NCBI GenBank assembly: GCA_027491485.1
Contig: JAOZGR010000001.1
Coordinates: forward strand, 248,001 to 312,000
Length of the DNA: 64,000 nucleotides
Reading direction: 5' to 3'
DNA from: Thermoproteota archaeon
Lineage (GTDB): Archaea > Korarchaeota > Korarchaeia > Korarchaeales > Korarchaeaceae
This document shows positions 60,013 through 64,000 of this stretch, piece by piece. The notes below the pieces were generated by a model. It saw only the letters and a program-made list of their open reading frames with translations. It did not search any database and was not told the DNA's origin. The translations under genes and the position numbers were made by a program. How positions within the stretch are numbered: position 1 is the stretch's first letter; every line of letters begins with the position of its first letter.

Positions 60013-60215
60013 GGTCTCTTCAGTAAGGCACGCCATAAATGCACGAGAATCCTATCAGTAGACCAATGAGATAATGTTGCTAGGTATCTTCACTACCCCT
60101 AGCTATTTCTGAGCGAAGACTATGGGGCCCATAAAAGGGTTGCTAGCAAATTAAGGGGAATAGTGATGAGAAGTAGGACGAGTACTGGTAGTGGGTGTGT
60201 ACCCATTCGCATAGT

Positions 60216-60227
60216 AATATTTTTAAA
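60216..60227 (+). promoter_or_regulatory. TATA box of the trpB2 leader region
   Basis: AATATTTTTAAAC, centred near 60223, predicts a transcript start near 60249, about 22 nt before the leader ATG 60271. Just upstream, GGGTGTGTACCC (60193-60204) is a small inverted repeat that could bind a regulator, but this is only a position-based guess. Confidence 0.5.
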
Positions 60228-60270
60228 CTTCAGAGGGCTAGCTCCGTTAACCCGATCAGGGGGTGTGTCT

Positions 60271-60294
60271 ATGGGGGATCTAGTTTGGCTCTAG
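60271..60294 (+). CDS. Putative tryptophan-sensing leader peptide MGDLVWL
   Basis: ATG GGG GAT CTA GTT TGG CTC TAG is the twin of the MGDLVHL ORF at 56021, with the same GGGGGTGT ribosome-binding site 4 nt upstream. The only non-synonymous difference is TGG (Trp) for CAC (His). It lies 94 nt before the trpB2 ATG. The +1 frame after TGG is open through ATG 60302 to the TGA that overlaps the trpB2 start, so slippage at a starved Trp codon could carry ribosomes to trpB2. The function is inferred. Confidence 0.6.
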   Translation: MGDLVWL

Positions 60295-60301
60295 GAGTTC
60301 C

Positions 60302-60391
60302 ATGAATCCCTATACTGAATCCTACTTCCTGTACTGCGGACATAGGGACGGAAGATACAGAGTTTCTCCTTCCGGAGGTGATACTACATGA
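60302..60391 (+). CDS. Short ORF coupled to trpB2 (29 codons)
   Basis: ATG 60302 opens a 29-residue frame ([20 protein letters not shown]...) ending in TGA 60389-60391, which overlaps the trpB2 ATG (ATGA). It is in the +1 frame of the MGDLVWL leader, so ribosomes that slip there would read it. Whether it has its own start function is open; no ribosome-binding site is seen before the ATG. It may simply be the coupling segment. Confidence 0.4.
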   Translation: MNPYTESYFLYCGHRDGRYRVSPSGGDTT

Positions 60392-61674
60392 CCAGAATAG
60401 ACCTTCCTCAGGAGGAACTACCCTCCTATTGGTACAATATAGTTGCCGACCTTCCCAACCTACCTCCACCCATACATCCAGCAACTAAGGAGCCCCTTGG
60501 ACCTGAGGCCTTCTATAACCTCTTCCCAAGGGAATGCGTTGATCAAGAATTCTCGAGGGAAAAGTACCTAAGGATTCCAGAAGAGTTGAGAGAGTTCTAC
60601 ATTAGGATTGGAAGGCCAACCCCTCTGTACAGAGCAAAGAGACTCGAGGAATATCTGAAGACGCCAGCCAAAATATACTATAAGAGAGAAGATGTATCGC
60701 CTACAGGTAGTCACAAACTAAATACAGCTTTAGCTCAAGCATTTTACGCTTCTAAGGAAGGACTAGAGCTTCTCACGACAGAAACTGGAGCTGGACAATG
60801 GGGGAGTGCTCTCTCTTATGCAACTGCCATGAATGGACTTAGATCTCTCGTATTCATGGTTAGGATCTCTTACTATCAAAAACCCTATAGAAAGTTCGTC
60901 ATGAAGCTTTATGGGGCTGATGTAGTCCCATCTCCGAGTGATAGAACGGAGATAGGTAAGAGATACTTAGAACAAGATCCTGAGCATCCCGGATCTCTAG
61001 GTATAGCTATAAGTGAAGCAATAGAAGCAGCCATGAAAGATGAGAAAGCTAAGTACTCTCTTGGCAGTGTTCTCAATCATGTACTCCTCCATCAGACAAT
61101 CATTGGCCTTGAAACCAAAAAACAGTTTGAGATAATAGACGAAAAGCCGGACATTCTCATAGGATGCGTAGGAGGAGGGAGCAATTTCGCCGGATTTACG
61201 TTTCCGTTTGTAAAGGAGATACTAGAAGGTAATGAAAACTATGACATAATAGCTGTTGAGCCGACAGCTTGTCCCTCGCTAACAAGAGGAGAGTATAGGT
61301 ATGACTTCGGTGATAGCGCTAAAATAACACCACTAATGAAAATGTACACATTAGGACATGAATTCGTACCTCCACCCATACATGCAGGTGGCCTGAGGTA
61401 CCATGGAGCCGCCCCGTCTGTTAGCCTCCTGAAGTCGAAGGGGGTGATAAGATCCGTAACTTATAGACAAGAAGAAGTATTTGAGGCCGGCAAAATATTT
61501 GCCATGACGGAGGGATTGATACCAGCACCTGAGACAACTCATGCGGTTAAAGCAGCCATAGATGAGGCCTTAAAGGCAAAGAAAAATGGTGAAAGAAAAA
61601 TCATTGCCTTTAACTTCTCAGGTCACGGGCTATTAGACTTGAAAGGTTACGAGGATGTGTTAGGTCTTGAATGA
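60388..61674 (+). CDS. trpB: Tryptophan synthase beta chain, TrpB2 type
   Basis: The 428-residue PLP enzyme joins indole and serine to tryptophan. The length, about 30 residues longer than TrpB1, and the sequence [22 protein letters not shown], with the PLP lysine in GSHK, identify the TrpB2 group common in archaea. [13 protein letters not shown] and [15 protein letters not shown] are also conserved. No trpA is adjacent. GGTGAT precedes ATG 60388 by 5 nt. A T-rich terminator follows. Confidence 0.95.
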   Translation: MTRIDLPQEELPSYWYNIVADLPNLPPPIHPATKEPLGPEAFYNLFPRECVDQEFSREKYLRIPEELREFYIRIGRPTPLYRAKRLEEYLKTPAKIYYKREDVSPTGSHKLNTALAQAFYASKEGLELLTTETGAGQWGSALSYATAMNGLRSLVFMVRISYYQKPYRKFVMKLYGADVVPSPSDRTEIGKRYLEQDPEHPGSLGIAISEAIEAAMKDEKAKYSLGSVLNHVLLHQTIIGLETKKQFEIIDEKPDILIGCVGGGSNFAGFTFPFVKEILEGNENYDIIAVEPTACPSLTRGEYRYDFGDSAKITPLMKMYTLGHEFVPPPIHAGGLRYHGAAPSVSLLKSKGVIRSVTYRQEEVFEAGKIFAMTEGLIPAPETTHAVKAAIDEALKAKKNGERKIIAFNFSGHGLLDLKGYEDVLGLE

Positions 61675-61680
61675 CCTCAC

Positions 61681-61691
61681 CTTTTCTTTTT
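61681..61691 (+). terminator. T-rich archaeal terminator after trpB2
   Basis: CTTTTCTTTTT begins a few nt after the trpB2 stop and has the oligo-T pattern of archaeal termination. It overlaps the 3' end of convergent arcC. Confidence 0.45.
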
Positions 61692-62628
61692 ATGGAACTA
61701 TCTTAGTACCCGTTTTTCCATTCAAGGCATCTATTACTTTATCCAAGCTAGTTATGATTGCTTCCTTTCCTGTGTGCTCGACAAACCTCATTGCAGCCAT
61801 GACTTTAGGCCCCATGTTGCCTGGTGGGAAGTGGCCCTCCTCATAGTATTTTTTAGCCTCTGCAAGTGTTATGACATCCAAGAACTTTTGATCTGGTTTC
61901 TTGAAGTTTATAGCTACCTTTTCGACATCTGTAAGTATCATGAATAAGTCAGAGCCAAGTGAAGTTGCAAGCCTCTCTCCAGCCAAGTCCTTGTCTATGA
62001 CAGCATCGACACCCTCTAGCTCGTGCTCATCCACAACAGGAATACCTCCTCCCCCAGAAGCTATCACTATTATTCCAGACTCTACCATCTTCCTTATTGC
62101 TTCAATCTCGACCTGAGCTATTGGGTCTGGGGATGGAACAACCCTCCTCCATCCCTTACCCACATCATACTTCATTGTCCATCCTAATTTATCCATTTTC
62201 TCTTTAGCTACATCTTCTGGATACCACGGGCCGATGAATTTAGTAGGATTGTTAAAGGCGGGATCGTCTCTACTAACAAGTACTTGTGTCACAACAGTAG
62301 CTACAGGTATGTTGAGATTTGAGGATCTCAGCTCATTGATTAATGATTGCTGGATCATGTAGCCAATTAACCCTTGGCTCATCGCACCGCAGGCATGTAA
62401 AGGCATTGGAGGTACTTGGGAAGAGCCTGCTTCCTGCTGGAGAAGAATTGCTCCTACCTGGGGACCATTTCCGTGAGTTACAACGAGCTTATATCCCATC
62501 TTAATTAGTTCTACTAGTTGCCGGCTTGTCCTTCTTGCGTTATTCAACTGCTCCTCAAATCTACCTTCCTGCCCAAACTGTAGAAGGGCATTGCCACCTA
62601 GGGCTACGGTAATAAGTTTGTTTGGCAA
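61690..62628 (-). CDS. arcC: Carbamate kinase
   Basis: The protein of about 312 residues interconverts carbamoyl phosphate and ADP with carbamate and ATP. The amino-acid-kinase signatures are clear: N-terminal KLITVALGGNALLQ, VVTHGNGPQVGAILLQQE, and IASGGGGIPVVDE in the middle. TTG 62628 gives the family-like MPNKLITVALGG N-terminus and lies 4 nt after GGTGAT; the GTG at 62637 is inside that site. It is the second gene of a leftward pair with ornithine carbamoyltransferase, together suggesting citrulline or carbamoyl-phosphate breakdown for ATP. Confidence 0.94.
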   Translation of the reverse strand: MPNKLITVALGGNALLQFGQEGRFEEQLNNARRTSRQLVELIKMGYKLVVTHGNGPQVGAILLQQEAGSSQVPPMPLHACGAMSQGLIGYMIQQSLINELRSSNLNIPVATVVTQVLVSRDDPAFNNPTKFIGPWYPEDVAKEKMDKLGWTMKYDVGKGWRRVVPSPDPIAQVEIEAIRKMVESGIIVIASGGGGIPVVDEHELEGVDAVIDKDLAGERLATSLGSDLFMILTDVEKVAINFKKPDQKFLDVITLAEAKKYYEEGHFPPGNMGPKVMAAMRFVEHTGKEAIITSLDKVIDALNGKTGTKIVP

Positions 62629-62739
62629 TAATATCACCTCATCCCAGGATTTAACTTACCCAGCTACTGTAATTGGAGATTTGACCTCCCATATCAAGAT
62701 AAAAATTTGGGTGGGCAGTTTTACTCATTTTCGTCCTCT

Positions 62740-63681
62740 CTACCTAACTAGTGCTGTCAGTATTGCAGCTTCGGTCCATAATCTGTTTTCTGCTTCATCG
62801 AATACTACTGACCACTTACCCTCTATGACCTCCTCTGTCATCTCATTACCTCTGTATGCTGGGAGGCAGTGCATAAAGATTGCATGCTCCTTAGCTAAGT
62901 TCATAACCTCAGGGGTTACTGTAAATGGCGCAAAATCCCTCTTTCTTTTCTCCTTCGTTTCCTCAGGTTTGCCCATGCTCCACCATGTGTTCGCATAAAC
63001 TATGTCCGCTCCTTTTACAGCCTCCTTGAGGTCATGTATAATCTCTAGTTTTGTCCCTCTTCTGGCAGCTTCCTGTTCGCCAAACTTCCATATTTCCTCA
63101 AGAGGTTCGTATCCGGGAGGGACGGCCAGTACTAAATCCATACCGAAGACAGGAGCTGTCGCAATTAGTGAGTGAGCTACATTCCATACATCTCCCGTGT
63201 AGACCATTTTTAGGCCTTCCCAATATCCGAACTTCTCTTTTATAGTCATAAGGTCAGCCATTGCTTGGCATGGGTGTTCTTCATCTGATAGAGCGTTTAC
63301 TACAGGGTTCTTCATGTATTTAGCGTATTCAACAATCTCCTCCTGTCCGAATGTCCTAATTACCAGCGCATCATAGTACCTATCTAACACCCTAGCTGTA
63401 TCCTTTAATGGCTCTCCCCTCTTCAGTTGCAGTTCATCGGGTCTCATATAGACTGAGAATCCACCAAGCCTGTAAATTGCAGACTGGAAAGAGTTCCTAG
63501 TTCGGGTAGAGGGTTTCTTGAATAGAAGACCTATGGCTTTACCCTCTAAGGGCTTAACCCTTATTCCGGAATACCAAGCCTTCTTAAGATCCATGGATAT
63601 CTGTATGAGGTATTCTAACTCCTCTCTAGTGAAGTCTCTGGTGGTTATAAAGTCCCTTCCTCTGAGATCGAATAATGCCAT
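62740..63681 (-). CDS. argF: Ornithine carbamoyltransferase
   Basis: The 313-residue enzyme has the carbamoyl-phosphate binding loop KPSTRTRNSF, the HPCQAMADL motif, GDVWNVAHSL and the ornithine-pocket Cys motif HCLPAYRGNEM. It could serve arginine synthesis or, with the neighbouring carbamate kinase, catabolic citrulline phosphorolysis. Its N-terminus FDLRGRDFIT is the usual one. GGAGGTGGTT precedes ATG 63681; an in-frame TTG at 63684 is adjacent. Arginine deiminase is not in the window. Confidence 0.93.
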   Translation of the reverse strand: MALFDLRGRDFITTRDFTREELEYLIQISMDLKKAWYSGIRVKPLEGKAIGLLFKKPSTRTRNSFQSAIYRLGGFSVYMRPDELQLKRGEPLKDTARVLDRYYDALVIRTFGQEEIVEYAKYMKNPVVNALSDEEHPCQAMADLMTIKEKFGYWEGLKMVYTGDVWNVAHSLIATAPVFGMDLVLAVPPGYEPLEEIWKFGEQEAARRGTKLEIIHDLKEAVKGADIVYANTWWSMGKPEETKEKRKRDFAPFTVTPEVMNLAKEHAIFMHCLPAYRGNEMTEEVIEGKWSVVFDEAENRLWTEAAILTALVR

Positions 63682-63699
63682 CAAACCACCTCCTAGTTA

Positions 63700-64000
63700 G
63701 GTCGTAGGTAGTAAGAGAAGTAACTTACCTAAGAACCTTTCCAAGGTGCCAGGGGTGCCCAGTAAGGGGAAATTTAGTACAAAAATCTCGATAATCGTAT
63801 TGATTTTTTCTATCCCACTGGGCACACACTGTTATAGTTGTGGAGCTATGTATAATATCGTTATGCTGAATTCACATGTAGTGCAGTAGGAATTTACACG
63901 ATAAAGGTTAGTAGATGTTACGAATCTGAAGAAGGAGATCCTCCTTCTGACCAATGAACATTTAAAAGGAAGCTATAATCCTAAGATGGGGGGAACCTCA
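63700..64000. other. Intergenic region with an inverted repeat and a possible right-hand promoter
   Basis: Nothing codes here. A perfect 9-bp inverted repeat GTGCCCAGT/ACTGGGCAC (63755-63763 and 63817-63825) flanks 53 bp. Near the edge, a TATA-like ATTTAAAAG at about 63959-63967 precedes ATG 63986 by about 20 nt, so a rightward gene beginning at or beyond the window edge is likely. Confidence 0.4.
63755..63825. repeat. 9-bp inverted repeat near the window end
   Basis: GTGCCCAGT at 63755-63763 is matched by ACTGGGCAC at 63817-63825, with a T-rich stretch of 53 bp between. It may be an operator pair or the ends of a small structured transcript. A partly similar GGTGCCAG precedes the left arm. 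Confidence 0.4.

Noticed and set aside
63986-64000. ATG GGG GGA ACC TCA at the window end as a third leader
   Set aside because: The sequence diverges after the second codon and no GGGGGTGT precedes it. It may be the start of an ordinary gene.
1-64000. CRISPR arrays, insertion sequences and integrated elements
   Set aside because: No direct-repeat arrays, transposase genes or flanking duplications were seen on either strand. The window looks like core chromosome.

Overview
The window is archaeal chromosomal DNA, almost certainly from a (hyper)thermophilic member of the TACK group. Archaeal or eukaryote-like information genes run throughout: pelota, archaeal-type ProRS, ribosomal protein S26e, a family B DNA polymerase, RadA, Sec61-beta, Thg1, PAC2 proteins and DUF2070. 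Arginine is mostly AGA/AGG and isoleucine often ATA, TATA-box promoters are recognisable, and the 5S rRNA gene stands alone. S26e argues against most Euryarchaeota. Korarchaeia is possible but the window does not prove it. Genes are dense, with many 1-4 nt same-strand overlaps and frequent convergent 3' overlaps.

Layout: 1-4.5 kb holds pelota, a nucleotidyltransferase, a degenerate PP-loop (Ncs6-like) protein, ProRS and S26e. At 4.5-8.1 kb are PolB (exonuclease motifs lost), ThiI (frameshifted) and 5S rRNA. At 8.1-17.6 kb are IleRS, AspRS, a surface protein coupled to a degenerate DHH protein (possible Cdc45-like), a NifX-like protein, Thg1 and a YfcE/MJ0936-type phosphodiesterase. At 17.6-25.8 kb are an aminotransferase, a flippase-like membrane protein, a sugar kinase, Tmk, PRPP synthase, RadA, a hexapeptide acyltransferase, a ubiquitin-fold protein and Ncs6/TtuA. 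At 25.8-35.5 kb are ApgM, two PAC2 proteins, PadR, DUF354, an NADH-oxidase-like flavoprotein, SPFH, a PCC/DUF296 protein, SurE, a glutaredoxin-like Pdo and an ECF S-component candidate. At 35.7-38.8 kb is the four-subunit pyruvate/2-oxoacid:ferredoxin oxidoreductase operon porGDAB. At 38.8-48.5 kb are a LysW-like zinc protein, a DsbB-like protein, CutA, an E1-like enzyme, a Sec61-beta/MazG/PRT/GlyRS operon, a beta-lactamase-fold protein, an Lrp regulator, DUF2070 and tRNA-Lys(UUU). At 48.5-54.6 kb are a MacB-like ABC cluster, an acetyl-CoA hydrolase/transferase and a gamma-carbonic-anhydrase-like protein. At 54.7-64 kb are hisD, a PotD-like binding protein, hisS, a PD-(D/E)XK nuclease, YjbQ, trpB2, carbamate kinase and ornithine carbamoyltransferase.

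The most striking signal is a pair of nearly identical mini-ORFs. Both encode MGDLV-X-L-stop after the same GGGGGTGT ribosome-binding site. X is His (CAC) in the copy between hisD and hisS, and Trp (TGG) in the copy before trpB2. In both, the +1 frame beyond the X codon is open. In the his copy it runs into a perfect Tat signal peptide of a binding protein that otherwise has no start codon. In the trp copy it runs into a short ORF whose stop overlaps the trpB start. This looks like an undescribed amino-acid-sensing leader, possibly working by starvation-induced +1 frameshifting.

A second theme is near-cognate initiation. HisS, the YfcE-like enzyme and PorG (CTG) and RadA (ATC) have no suitable ATG/GTG/TTG, yet each has GGTGA(T/G) exactly 5 nt before the near-cognate codon. 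TrpB2 shows the same spacing before a normal ATG.

Sulfur-transfer genes recur (ThiI, Ncs6, a degenerate Ncs6 paralogue, a ubiquitin-fold protein and an E1-like enzyme), suggesting a tRNA-thiolation system spread over the window.
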